Positions 46,933 through 55,072 of a stretch of 64,000 nucleotides of DNA are shown here, in pieces. Both the position numbers and the translations under genes were made by a program. How positions within the stretch are numbered: the stretch's first letter is position 1; each line of letters begins with the position of its first letter. The DNA comes from Actinoplanes sp. DH11. Lineage in GTDB: Bacteria > Actinomycetota > Actinomycetes > Mycobacteriales > Micromonosporaceae. The notes beneath the pieces are model-generated. The model did no database searches. It had not been told where the DNA came from and saw only the letters and a list, made by a program, of their open reading frames with translations. Location of the stretch: assembly GCF_020873875.1 (NCBI RefSeq), contig NZ_JAHWGU010000015.1:62001-126000 (forward strand). The letters are read 5' to 3'.

Positions 46933-47982
46933 GTGGATCAGGCTGAAGCGGTACGGACCCCGTCCTCCTGGGTCGTCGTCGGGCTGGACAACGGCGGCAC
47001 CTGCAACAACGCCACGGTGCTCGACGCGACCGGGCAGTTCCTGGTGAGCAGCCTGGTGGAGAATCCGAGCCGGGTCCTCGACGGCCCGGAGTCGGCGGTC
47101 GAGTCCCTGGCGGCCGCGTTCACCGGCATCCTGGAGCTGACCCGCACCCCGCTGTCGCTGGTCCGGGCGGTCGGCCTGGACACACCCGGACCGGCCAGCG
47201 CGCACGGCGTCATCTCGTCCAAGGGCGCCACCAACTTCAACCAGGTCTCCTGGCACGGCTTCGACATCCGGGGCGCGCTGGAGGCCAGGCTCGGCCTGCC
47301 GGTGATCTACAACAACGACGCCAACGCGGCCGCCCTCTACGCGCACCACCGGCACTTCGGCACGGCCGCGCTGGAGAAGTCGTCGGTCTCGGCGATCGTC
47401 GGCACCGGCCTCGGCGGCGGGGTGGTGGAGAGCGGCAAGGTGATCCGGGGCGCGGCCGGCATGGCCGGTGAGCTCGGGCACGTCCAGATCCCGCTGCACG
47501 GCGTCCTCGAGGACGACCAGTTCGTCCCGGCCTGCAACTGCGGCTTCGAGGGCGACGTGGAGAGCATCGCGTCGCTGACGGGCATCAAGAAGAACCTGCT
47601 GCCGTACTGGCTGACCCGCTTCCCCGAGCACCCCCTGGCCGCCGAGCCGGTCGACCGGGCGGCGAAGCTGCTGCGCGGGTACGGCGAGAAGGACGACCCG
47701 CTCGCGATCGCCGTCTTCACCCAGCAGGCCAAGGCGATCGGCAAACTCTTCACCATCGCCGCCAACTTCACCGATCCGGACGCGTACTTCCTGGGCGGCG
47801 GCGTCGTCGAGGCGGCGCCACACTTCCGCCAGTGGTTCCTCAACACGGTCCGCGAGCACACCCAGCTCCGCGAGGAGCAGAAACGGGCGGCCACCTTCGC
47901 CCTGGTCCCCGACCTGGACATGGCCGGCGCCCGCGGCGCCGCGGTGGCCGCCCTGGACGCGGTCGCCACCGGCAAACGCTAG
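46933..47982 (+). CDS. ROK family protein (sugar kinase-like)
   Basis: A 349-residue ROK protein without a DNA-binding domain, so it is more likely a sugar kinase than a repressor. VVGLDNGGTCNNATVLD is the phosphate-binding loop, YNNDANAAALYAHHRHFG contains the catalytic Asp, IVGTGLGGGVVESGKVIRGAAGMAGELGHVQIPL is the ROK signature. The zinc motif CxCGxxGCxE is degenerate: ACNCGFEGDVES has Asp where the third Cys should be. The C-terminal half is longer than in glucokinases. The ATG at 46927 would add two residues. The sugar is not deducible. Confidence 0.85.
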   Translation: MDQAEAVRTPSSWVVVGLDNGGTCNNATVLDATGQFLVSSLVENPSRVLDGPESAVESLAAAFTGILELTRTPLSLVRAVGLDTPGPASAHGVISSKGATNFNQVSWHGFDIRGALEARLGLPVIYNNDANAAALYAHHRHFGTAALEKSSVSAIVGTGLGGGVVESGKVIRGAAGMAGELGHVQIPLHGVLEDDQFVPACNCGFEGDVESIASLTGIKKNLLPYWLTRFPEHPLAAEPVDRAAKLLRGYGEKDDPLAIAVFTQQAKAIGKLFTIAANFTDPDAYFLGGGVVEAAPHFRQWFLNTVREHTQLREEQKRAATFALVPDLDMAGARGAAVAALDAVATGKR

Positions 47983-48131
47983 ACACCCCACCCCGAGGCG
48001 CCCGGCACCGGCGCGGCCCAGGCCCCTGTTCGCCATGCGGCCGTGGCCGGTCCAGCGATTCCGGACCTTCCGCTCAACCGCTACGTTGTAGTGCGACAGG
48101 GCACACGTCGGCGGGCGGCCCGGGAGGCGCG

Positions 48132-48974
48132 GTGGGGGAGCGAACCCAGCCAGGCCGGGCGGCGTGGCTGTTCCTTTCCATCGCGCTCGCCTTGGCCTCG
48201 GGCGCCGCGCAGCTAGTGGCGAGCGGGCCGGGTCGTGCCGCGCTCCTGGTGATCTGTGCTGTCTCGGTCGTGCTGCTCCTCGGCGGCCTCGCCCGGCATG
48301 CGGTAGTTGTGCTCCCGGCACGGATGGCGCGGGAGCGCGAGGCGTTACGTGAGGCGCTCAGCTATCTGGTCGATACCGCTGACGCCCCCTTCGCCGAGGC
48401 GTTCCATCTGACCATGAACATCGGAGCGGACAACGCGGGCGACACCGTCCGGTGCGAGGTGCTGACCTCGCCGGAGGCGCCACTGCGCTATCGCTCCTTC
48501 AGCCCCGTCATCGGCGGGGACGGGGGCGGACCCGCGTTCGGCCGGATGAACTTCTCGGCGCGAGTGCTGTCGCCGGAGAACGTGCACGTCGAGGTGATGC
48601 CGATCCGGACGACGGGGCGGATGCGGGTGCTTGCGCTGTTCCGCCCGGCCGTGCACGAGCCGTGCCGCTGGGTGACCGACTACGTCTCACCCGGCCTGTG
48701 GCGGCCGTTGCGCGAGCAAGGCCACGACGAGCTGACCTGGCGCATCAGAGAACGGCCGGACGGCGTGACCGACTCGGGGACGGACATGGCGGTGACGTTC
48801 GTGCCACCTCCGGGGCGTTCCGTCGCCGTCACGGAGAGGTCGGGCCGGGGCGTCCTGTCGGTCGTTCCGGACACGGCGGGGCGGCAGTGCACGACCTGGC
48901 GGAACCCCGGCTGCCGGTCGGGGGACGTCTTCGTCTTCCAGCTCAGCACCATGCGGCCCGGACACCCCGGTTGA
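48132..48974 (+). CDS. Unknown two-helix membrane protein
   Basis: I do not recognise this 280-residue protein. Two closely spaced hydrophobic helices (about residues 10-28 and 33-60) form an N-terminal hairpin. A basic stretch and ~210 soluble residues follow, including FHLTMNIGADNAGDTVRCEVLTSPEAPLRYRSFSPVIGG and repeated references to aromatic β-strand sequence, with two Cys near the end (QCTTWRNPGCRSGDVF). GTG 48132 is chosen over the long upstream frame because GGGAGG lies five bases before it. It is convergent with the STAS gene, 5 bp apart. The soluble part is probably cytoplasmic if both helices cross the membrane. Confidence 0.7.
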   Translation: MGERTQPGRAAWLFLSIALALASGAAQLVASGPGRAALLVICAVSVVLLLGGLARHAVVVLPARMAREREALREALSYLVDTADAPFAEAFHLTMNIGADNAGDTVRCEVLTSPEAPLRYRSFSPVIGGDGGGPAFGRMNFSARVLSPENVHVEVMPIRTTGRMRVLALFRPAVHEPCRWVTDYVSPGLWRPLREQGHDELTWRIRERPDGVTDSGTDMAVTFVPPPGRSVAVTERSGRGVLSVVPDTAGRQCTTWRNPGCRSGDVFVFQLSTMRPGHPG

Positions 48975-48979
48975 CGACG

Positions 48980-49324
48980 TCAGGTCGTGGGGTCGTCCGT
49001 CAGGGCTGTCGCGACGTCCGGGAACATCGGCAGGTACTCGGTCAGGCCGAGGGTGGCGAAGAGCCGCCGCAGGAAGCCGGACGGGGCGGCGAGGCGGACC
49101 CAGCCGCCTCGCTCGGTGGCGCGGCCGTGTGCCGTGACGAGCACGCCGACGCCCATCGAGTCGCAGAAGTCGAGGCCGGAGACGTCGACGACGACGCGGG
49201 GGGAGGCTCTCTCGACGAGGCGGCCGAGGTTGGCCTTGAGGGCCGGCGCGGTGTCGATGTCGAGCGAACCGCGCAGGACGAGGACGGCCGTGTTCGGTGG
49301 GTGGTGGGCGACCGAGACCTGCAT
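48980..49324 (-). CDS. STAS-domain anti-sigma factor antagonist
   Basis: A 114-residue single STAS domain of the SpoIIAA/RsbV type. LVLRGSLDIDTAPALKANLGRLVE and VVVDVSGLDFCDSMGVGVLVTAHGRA are family-typical; Ser56 in FCDSMG is the expected phosphorylation site for an RsbW/SpoIIAB-type kinase. When unphosphorylated it should free a sigma factor from its anti-sigma. No kinase or sigma gene is adjacent, so the partner is encoded elsewhere. Confidence 0.9.
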   Translation of the reverse strand: MQVSVAHHPPNTAVLVLRGSLDIDTAPALKANLGRLVERASPRVVVDVSGLDFCDSMGVGVLVTAHGRATERGGWVRLAAPSGFLRRLFATLGLTEYLPMFPDVATALTDDPTT

Positions 49325-49434
49325 ATGCGTGACTTTCGGAACGGGGGCCGGGGGCGGGCTCGCGGGGTATCGAACTTGATGACCACCCTATGCGAGCCCG
49401 CCAACTGTCGCAGGCGACCCGGCCGCAGTGTTCG

Positions 49435-50928
49435 TCAGGCCACGTTCCGCCACTTGCGGCCGTTGCGGCCGATGAGCCGGTCGGCGTCGGTCGGGCCCCA
49501 CGAGGCGGCCTCGTAAGTGGGGATCGGCGAGTTGTCCTTGTCCCAGTGCTCGATGATCGGGTCGACGATCCGCCAGCACTGCTGCACCTCGTCGCTGCGG
49601 ATGAAGAGCGACGCGTCACCGATCAGGGCGTCCAGGAGCAGCCGCTCGTACGCCTCCGGGGACTCCTCGACGAACGTGTTCTCGTACGAGAAGTCCATCG
49701 TCGCGGTCCGCACCCGGAACGAGTGACCCGGCACCTTGGCGCCGAAGCGCAGCGAGATGCCCTCGTTCGGCTGGATGCGCAGCACCAGCGCGTCGGCGTC
49801 GAGTTCGGTGAGCTGGCTGGTCGGGATCGGCAGGTGCGGCGGCCGCTGGAACTGCAGCGCCACCTCGGTGACCCGGGCCGGCAGGCGCTTGCCGGTGCGC
49901 ACGTAGAACGGGACACCGGCCCACCGCCAGTTGTCCACGTTCAGGCGCATCGCGGCGTACGTCTCGGTGCGCGACAGCGGGTCGACGCCGACCTCCTCGC
50001 GGTAGCCGGCCATCAGCTCCTCGCGGGTGCCGCCCCGGGTGTACTGCCCGCGCACGGCGGCGTCGGCGATGTCCCGGTCGGTGGGCAGGCGGATGGCCTG
50101 GAGCAGCTTCACCTTCTCGTTGCGCAGGTTCTCACCCTCGAACGAGACCGGCGGCTCCATCAGCGCGAGCGCGAGGACCTGGAGCACGTGGTTCTGCACG
50201 ATGTCGCGCATGGCGCCGGCGTGCTCGTAGAAGCCGCCGCGGGTGCCGACGCCGAGCGTCTCGGCGACGGTGATCTGCACGTGGTCGACCCAGGACCGGT
50301 CCCAGATGGGCTGGAAGATCGAGTTGGCGAAGCGCAGGGCCAGCACGTTCTGGACGGTGTCCTTGCCCAGGTAGTGGTCGATCCGGAAGACCTGGGACTC
50401 GTCGAACGCGCCGTGCACGACACCGTCGAGCTCGCGGGCGGTGGCGAGGTCACGCCCGTACGGCTTCTCGATGACCAGCCGGGAGAAGGTGTTCTCGGTC
50501 TGGATGTTGAGGCCGGCGCCGGCCAGCCCGTTGATCACCGGCTCGAAGGCGCCGGCCGGGGTGGAGAGGTAGAACAGCCGGTTGCCGGAGGTGCCGCGCT
50601 GCGCGTCCAGCTCGTCGAGCACCTCGGCGAGGCGCTTGAAGGTCTCCGGGTCGTCGTAGCCGCCGGCGACGTAGCGCACCCCGCCGGCCAGCTGCCGCTT
50701 CTCGGCCAGGCTGCGGCCGCCGAGCGCGCTGTCCGCGAACTGCTCGTCGCTCATCGGCGTGCGCGCGACGCCGACCAGGGCGAACTGGTCGGGAAGCCGG
50801 TTGTGCCGGGCCAGGCTCTCGACCGCCGGAAGGAGCTTGCGGCGGGTCAGGTCACCCGAGGCACCGAAGATCACCAGCGTGGCTGGCGGGGCGCTGCGCT
50901 CCTGGATGAGCTGAGGTGCTTGGTCCAT
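49435..50928 (-). CDS. zwf: Glucose-6-phosphate 1-dehydrogenase
   Basis: A 497-residue enzyme of the oxidative pentose phosphate pathway, oxidising glucose-6-phosphate to 6-phosphogluconolactone. The coenzyme loop VIFGASGDLTRRKLLPAV, the active-site FRIDHYLGKDTVQN (catalytic His and Lys) and the substrate loop VIEKPYGRDLATA are intact. ATG 50928 lies behind GGAGGA. Unlike the common actinobacterial tkt-tal-zwf-opcA-pgl cluster, this copy stands alone and may be a second paralogue. It is divergent from the DHH phosphoesterase. Confidence 0.96.
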   Translation of the reverse strand: MDQAPQLIQERSAPPATLVIFGASGDLTRRKLLPAVESLARHNRLPDQFALVGVARTPMSDEQFADSALGGRSLAEKRQLAGGVRYVAGGYDDPETFKRLAEVLDELDAQRGTSGNRLFYLSTPAGAFEPVINGLAGAGLNIQTENTFSRLVIEKPYGRDLATARELDGVVHGAFDESQVFRIDHYLGKDTVQNVLALRFANSIFQPIWDRSWVDHVQITVAETLGVGTRGGFYEHAGAMRDIVQNHVLQVLALALMEPPVSFEGENLRNEKVKLLQAIRLPTDRDIADAAVRGQYTRGGTREELMAGYREEVGVDPLSRTETYAAMRLNVDNWRWAGVPFYVRTGKRLPARVTEVALQFQRPPHLPIPTSQLTELDADALVLRIQPNEGISLRFGAKVPGHSFRVRTATMDFSYENTFVEESPEAYERLLLDALIGDASLFIRSDEVQQCWRIVDPIIEHWDKDNSPIPTYEAASWGPTDADRLIGRNGRKWRNVA

Positions 50929-51080
50929 GGTCTGCGTGTCCTCCGACCGGGGTTGTTGCCGTCCGTTCGACCTTACGGCGCTCCCCGGGCCGTGGTTCAT
51001 ATCCATACCGCGATGCGAGCAGGGCCATACCGAAAAAAGTGGCAAACTGGGACCAAAGGTCTGGCAACCGAGGGGGACCC

Positions 51081-52019
51081 GTGAAGTACCGGCTCGTGAC
51101 CCGCAGCGATTTCGACGGTCTGGTCTGCGCGGTGCTGCTGCGGCTGTTGGACCTGATCGACGACATCAAGTTCGTGCACCCCAAGGATGTGCAGGACGGT
51201 GTGGAGGAGATCACCGACCGGGACATCCTGACCAACCTGCCGTACGCGCCGGGCGCCCACATGGTCTTCGACCACCACCACTCGGAGACCCTGCGCAACC
51301 AGGGCGACCGGGAGAACCACGTGATCGACGCGGAGGCACCCTCGGCGGCCCGGGTGATCTACGAGCACTTCGGCGGCAAGGAACGGTTCCCGCAGGTCTC
51401 CGACGACCTGATGTACGCGGTCGACCAGGCCGACTCGGCGAACTACACCCTCACCGACATCCTCAGCCCGGCCGGCTGGACGCTGCTCAACTTCCTGATG
51501 GACAGCCGTACCGGGCTCGGCCGCTTCCGCAACTTCCGGATCTCCAACTACCAGCTGATGATGCAGCTCATCGACGCCTGCATCGAGCACCAGGACGTAC
51601 ACGAGATCCTCGCCCTGCCGGACGTCGCCGAGCGCGCCCAGCTCTTCCACGACTGCTCGGCCCGCTTCGTGGAGCAGCTGCACCGGGTCTGCCGGACGGA
51701 CGGCGACGTGGTGATCGTCGACCTGCGCGACGAAGAGGTGATCGAGGCCGGCAACCGGTTCATGGTGTACGCGCTCTTCCCCGAGGCCCGGGTCTCGGTG
51801 CACATCATCTGGGGCCGGCAGAAGCTGAACACCGTGTTCGCCTGCGGCAAGTCGATCCTCGACCGCAGCTCACCGGTCGACATCGGCGAGGTGATGCTGC
51901 GGTACGGCGGCGGCGGTCACATCGCCGCCGGCACCTGTCAGGTCCCGCACGACGAATCGGACCGGGTGGAGCGCGAGATCATCGACGCGCTGCGCACCGA
52001 ACGCGTGGTGGCGGTCTGA
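51081..52019 (+). CDS. DHH-family phosphoesterase
   Basis: A 312-residue protein of the DHH/DHHA1 superfamily (often annotated exopolyphosphatase in actinobacteria). RSDFDGLVCAVLLRLL is the first metal motif, MVFDHHHSETLRNQ is the DHH motif with an extra His, VDQADSANYTL is the third, and RYGGGGHIAAGTCQVP is the C-terminal DHHA1 glycine motif. It should be a Mn2+-dependent phosphodiesterase or phosphatase acting on nucleotides, cyclic dinucleotides or polyphosphate. GTG 51081 follows GAGGGGG; the upstream frame runs back into the zwf promoter region and is not coding. Confidence 0.87.
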   Translation: MKYRLVTRSDFDGLVCAVLLRLLDLIDDIKFVHPKDVQDGVEEITDRDILTNLPYAPGAHMVFDHHHSETLRNQGDRENHVIDAEAPSAARVIYEHFGGKERFPQVSDDLMYAVDQADSANYTLTDILSPAGWTLLNFLMDSRTGLGRFRNFRISNYQLMMQLIDACIEHQDVHEILALPDVAERAQLFHDCSARFVEQLHRVCRTDGDVVIVDLRDEEVIEAGNRFMVYALFPEARVSVHIIWGRQKLNTVFACGKSILDRSSPVDIGEVMLRYGGGGHIAAGTCQVPHDESDRVEREIIDALRTERVVAV

Positions 52020-52045
52020 CGGCCGTCCCGCCCGGGAACGCGAGA

Positions 52046-52077
52046 GGGCGGCCGCCCCGATGAGGGGACGGCCGCCC
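52046..52077 (+). terminator. Terminator after the DHH gene
   Basis: A 13-bp GC stem with one bulged A (52046-52058 and 52064-52077, loop GATGA) lies 26 bp after the stop codon. Confidence 0.65.
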
Positions 52078-52155
52078 GGCGCGCGGATCACGGACCTTGC
52101 CCGGGGCCCCACCCGCTGGTCGCGGGTTCGCGCCCCACGCGCTCACCCACGACGT

Positions 52156-52177
52156 CCTCACGCCCACCCGCGTGAGG
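52156..52177 (-). terminator. Hairpin after the YcnI-like gene
   Basis: CCTCACGC/GCGTGAGG (8 bp, 6-base loop) lies 38 bp past the stop of the minus-strand gene; TTT follows it on the plus strand, so it may work in both directions. Confidence 0.5.
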
Positions 52178-52215
52178 TTTCCCGATCGCAGGACCCGGCC
52201 TGCGTGGGAGTCTGT

Positions 52216-53112
52216 TCAGCCCTTGAAGGCCCACTTGCTGGTGCCGGCGGCAACCGGCTCCTTGTCGTCCCCGGCAGCGACACCGTCCCCGGCAGCGCCC
52301 CCGTTCTCGGCGGCGGTTGCTTCCGGGCCGTTGTCCTGCGGTTCCGGTTCGCCGGACGGTGACGAGGGCGACGGGGCGGGCGACGGCGCCGGTTCGGGCG
52401 CCCGGTGCCGGTTGCGCAGGAACGCCCATCCGGCCCCGATCAGCGCCAGCGCCGCGACCACCCAGCCGCCGATCGACAGCACCGACGGACCCTTGTCGCC
52501 GGCGAGGATGGCGTCGTACGCCGCCTCCTCCGCGGGCGAGAGACCCGGTGCCTGGCCGGTACCGGCCGCGCCGCCGTGGTGGTTCGGGGCGGCCGCGGAG
52601 TCGGACGGCGTGAGCGTCAGCGCCGCCGCCGGCATCGACGGCGCGGCCGAGCCGTCCGCGTGCTTGGCTTCCAGGGCGAAACTGACCGAGCTCAGCGACG
52701 GCAGCGGCCCGACGGCCACGGTCAGGTCGGCCGATCTGCCCGGCGCGATGGAGGTGCCGTTCATCGCGATCCAGGTGACCGCGCTCGGCACCTCGTCGAC
52801 CGGCGTCGCGCCGTGGATCTGCGCGACCGGCCGGCTCAGCTTGCGCCACTCGATCCGCGGCGCCCAGTCGTCCACCGACAGCGGGTACACCTCGGCGATC
52901 GGCGTGTCGCCCGGGATCCGCAGCGTGACCTCGGTGATCGGTGTGCTGCCGTCGTTCGTCACGTGGAAGGTCAGGTTCTCTCCGCTGCCCTGTGGCGCGC
53001 TCGCCGGGCTCACCGTGACGTCAGCCGCCGCCGGACCGGCGACGGAGAGCACGGCGGCAGCGGTCGCCACGGTCAGCACGCCCGCACGGCGGGCCATCCC
53101 CAGATGCCTCAC
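52216..53112 (-). CDS. YcnI/DUF1775-like exported protein lacking the copper His
   Basis: A 298-residue membrane-anchored protein: signal peptide ending ...AGPAAA, a YcnI-like β-sandwich (about 31-175), a Pro/Ala/Gly linker, a helix near 230-250 (VLSIGGWVVAALALIGAGWAFL) and a Pro/Glu/Ser-rich cytoplasmic tail. Studied YcnI proteins bind copper through the His that becomes residue 1 after signal cleavage (AHVTV...). Here the sequence is ADVTVSPASAPQG, so that His is Asp. The Trp in VTWIAMNG and the other landmarks remain. No copC or copD gene is adjacent. It may therefore have a non-copper role or bind copper differently. Confidence 0.82.
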   Translation of the reverse strand: MRHLGMARRAGVLTVATAAAVLSVAGPAAADVTVSPASAPQGSGENLTFHVTNDGSTPITEVTLRIPGDTPIAEVYPLSVDDWAPRIEWRKLSRPVAQIHGATPVDEVPSAVTWIAMNGTSIAPGRSADLTVAVGPLPSLSSVSFALEAKHADGSAAPSMPAAALTLTPSDSAAAPNHHGGAAGTGQAPGLSPAEEAAYDAILAGDKGPSVLSIGGWVVAALALIGAGWAFLRNRHRAPEPAPSPAPSPSSPSGEPEPQDNGPEATAAENGGAAGDGVAAGDDKEPVAAGTSKWAFKG

Positions 53113-53198
53113 GACATGTAGTTCGGATCACCGGACGAGATGGTTCAACGACGGCCGGGAAGTTTTCGATTCGGTTTCCGGTGCCCGATGATGGGGCC

Positions 53199-53408
53199 AT
53201 GCGAGACGTGCCCATCGGTGGCGACATGATCCGGCTGGGCCAGTTCCTCAAACTGGCCGACCTCATCGAGACCGGCGGCGAGGGCAAGGTCCTCATCGCC
53301 GCCGGCGACGTGACCGTGAACGGGGAGGTGGACGTGCGCCGCGGCCGTCAGCTCCAGCCCGGTGACGTGGTGGAGGTCCTCGGCCGGCAGGCCCGGGTCG
53401 TCGAATAG
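53199..53408 (+). CDS. S4-domain RNA-binding protein
   Basis: A 69-residue protein consisting of one S4 domain of the YbcJ/YaaA type: IRLGQFLKLADLIETGGEGKVLIAAGDVTVNGEVDVRRGRQLQPGDVVEVLG. Such small S4 proteins bind structured RNA, probably rRNA. ATG 53199 is preferred to the GTG at 53181 because family members start right at the first strand and a GATGAT hexamer lies six bases before the ATG. It is divergent from the YcnI-like gene. Confidence 0.88.
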   Translation: MRDVPIGGDMIRLGQFLKLADLIETGGEGKVLIAAGDVTVNGEVDVRRGRQLQPGDVVEVLGRQARVVE

Positions 53409-53464
53409 GGGGAAGATCCGGAACTGGGCGGAACCCGGGTGACTGTCGTCTCGTCGTACCCGTT

Positions 53465-54352
53465 ATGACCCGAACCCGAATCCCCGCACGCGGCCTGCTG
53501 GCCGCCACCGCCATTCCCCTTCTGTTGCTGGGCGCCTGTGCCCGGCCCGCCGCGACCGGCCCCGAGGCCGGCGCGCCCGCCGCCGAGCCGGTGACCGAGA
53601 GCGGCGCCGCGCCGGCGGCCGACGCCCTGGTGCTGCGCGTGCGGCACCGGGGCGGCTTCGTCCCGCCGCAGCTCCTGGTGGGCCGGCTGCCGCAGGTGAG
53701 CGTCTACGCCGACGGCCGGGTGATCACGGACGGGCCGGTGCCGCTCGTCGCGCCCGGCCCGGCCCTGCCCAACCTCCAGGTCCAGAAGATCACGCCGGAG
53801 CAGGTGAAGCAGCTGACCGCTCAGGCGGTGCAGGCCGGTGTGACGACCGGCGCCGACTTCGGCACGCCGAACGTCGCCGACGTCCCGAGCACCGAGGTCA
53901 CCGTGGTCACCGGCTACGGCACCGAGACCGTCGACGTGGTCGCCCTCAACGAGGCGCAGCCGGACGACACCTCGCTGACCCCGGCGCACCAGGCCGCCCG
54001 CACCGAGCTGCGCGGCTTCATCGACAAGCTGACCGGGCTCAGCGGCGACTCCGAGCCCTACCGGCCGGAGCAGGTCGCCGCGATCGCCCGGCCGTGGACC
54101 GACAACGGTGACGGGCTGGCCGGCAAGCCGATCGACTGGCCGGGCCCGGCGCTGCCGGGAGAACAACTGGACAAGAACGTGGACGTGCGCTGCGTGGTCG
54201 CCTCCGGCGCCGGCAAGGACGACGTCTGGGCCGCCGCCGAGAAGGCGAACCAGCAGACGCCGTGGGTCTCCGGCGGCAAGCAGTGGTCGGTCACGTTCCG
54301 GCCGCTGCTGCCCGACGAGTCCGGCTGCGAGTCGCTGCGGAGGGCCGAGTGA
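53465..54352 (+). CDS. Lipoprotein of unknown function
   Basis: A 295-residue lipoprotein. The signal peptide ends in the lipobox LLGAC (Cys near residue 25), followed by an Ala/Pro/Glu-rich linker. The folded part (about 55-295) begins LVLRVRHRGGFVPPQLLVGRLPQVSVYADGRVITDGPVPL, a conserved pattern I have seen only in actinobacterial hypothetical lipoproteins. Two Cys near the end (VRCVVASG, ESGCESL) could form a disulfide. Its stop codon overlaps the GTG of a repeat-rich small frame (GTGA, 54349-54352). Confidence 0.8.
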   Translation: MTRTRIPARGLLAATAIPLLLLGACARPAATGPEAGAPAAEPVTESGAAPAADALVLRVRHRGGFVPPQLLVGRLPQVSVYADGRVITDGPVPLVAPGPALPNLQVQKITPEQVKQLTAQAVQAGVTTGADFGTPNVADVPSTEVTVVTGYGTETVDVVALNEAQPDDTSLTPAHQAARTELRGFIDKLTGLSGDSEPYRPEQVAAIARPWTDNGDGLAGKPIDWPGPALPGEQLDKNVDVRCVVASGAGKDDVWAAAEKANQQTPWVSGGKQWSVTFRPLLPDESGCESLRRAE

Positions 54353-54603
54353 GCCCGTTCGACGAGCCGTTCGAGGAGCCGTTCGCATCCGGCGACCGGG
54401 CGCCGGGCGGTGCTGCCCCGGACGGCGCCGCGCCGGGCGGTGCTGCCCCGGGCGGTGCTGCCCCGGACGGCGCCGCGCCGGGCGGTGCTGTCCCGGGCGG
54501 CGCCGCGCCGGGCGCCGGCCTCGCGTGGCCGCCGTGCCGCTGGCCGGAACTCACCAGACGTCGCCGTCGCGCCAGTCGCAGACGAGGACGCCGCTCCCGC
54601 TGA
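54349..54603 (+). CDS. Small repeat-rich ORF coupled to the lipoprotein gene
   Basis: The frame encodes 84 residues: MSPFDEPFEEPFASGDRAP, then eight GGAAP-type pentapeptides, and an Arg-rich tail. It begins with a GTG overlapping the lipoprotein stop, which would couple translation. Its last 53 bp overlap the 3' end of the convergent aac(2') gene, and that tail looks like reverse-frame sequence. It may be the remnant of a larger gene truncated here, or not expressed. Confidence 0.35.
   Translation: MSPFDEPFEEPFASGDRAPGGAAPDGAAPGGAAPGGAAPDGAAPGGAVPGGAAPGAGLAWPPCRWPELTRRRRRASRRRGRRSR
54400..54510. repeat. 15-bp GC tandem repeat (GGAAP-coding)
   Basis: About seven 15-bp units alternate between GGCGGTGCTGCCCCG-like and GACGGCGCCGCGCCG-like versions, giving a higher-order ~45-bp period. 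On the plus strand they encode Gly/Ala/Pro/Asp pentapeptides of the small ORF. Confidence 0.8.
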
Positions 54604-55072
54604 GGCCGCGGACCAGGGTGCTGTCGTCGTCCTCGGGTGTCCGGGTCACCCCGGAGGGCGCCAGCACCGCGGTCCCGCCGGTCCACGGCTGCCAGCCCCG
54701 GCCCAGGTAGAGCGCCCGCCCCTCGTCCGAGCTGGAGAGCGCGCCCAGGTGGAAGGAGCTGTCGATCACATGCTCGGCGCGGGCGAGGACGGCGGCGGCG
54801 AGGCCGCGCCTGCGGCGATCCGGGTGTACGGCCACCGCTTCCAGATAGCCGCAGCGCAGCGAGGAGTCGCCGAGCAGGAGCCGGCGCTGCACGACGGCCG
54901 CGTGGGCGACCGGGCGGCCGCCCTCGGCGACGATCATGTGCAGGCCGCCGAGCGCGTGATCCCAGTCCTCGTCGGCGAACTCGCCGTCGAAGGCGAGGTC
55001 GAGCAGTTCGCGGAGGGCGACCCGGGCGCGCGGGTCGAGGTCAGCCGTGGGAACGGTTCGTACCGTGGTCAC
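54551..55072 (-). CDS. aac(2')-I: Aminoglycoside 2'-N-acetyltransferase, AAC(2')-I family
   Basis: A 173-residue GNAT enzyme very similar in pattern to the chromosomal AAC(2')-Ic of Mycobacterium tuberculosis. Shared segments include DWDHALGGLHMIVAEGGRPVAHAAVVQRRLL, LRCGYLEAVAVHPDRRRRGL, LGALSSSDEGRALYLGRGWQPW, VLAPSGVTRTPEDDD and the C-terminal CDWRDGDVW. It should acetylate the 2'-amine of aminoglycosides such as gentamicin and tobramycin, although the native role of intrinsic copies is debated. GTG 55072 overlaps the stop of the 61-residue frame upstream by four bases. Confidence 0.92.
   Translation of the reverse strand: MTTVRTVPTADLDPRARVALRELLDLAFDGEFADEDWDHALGGLHMIVAEGGRPVAHAAVVQRRLLLGDSSLRCGYLEAVAVHPDRRRRGLAAAVLARAEHVIDSSFHLGALSSSDEGRALYLGRGWQPWTGGTAVLAPSGVTRTPEDDDSTLVRGLSGSGVLVCDWRDGDVW

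Noticed and set aside
47832-48131. A 100-residue N-terminal extension of the membrane protein at 48132
   Set aside because: The extension overlaps the 3' part of the ROK gene in another frame and has Arg/Pro/Gly-rich composition. GTG 48132 has a good ribosome site and is followed directly by a membrane helix.
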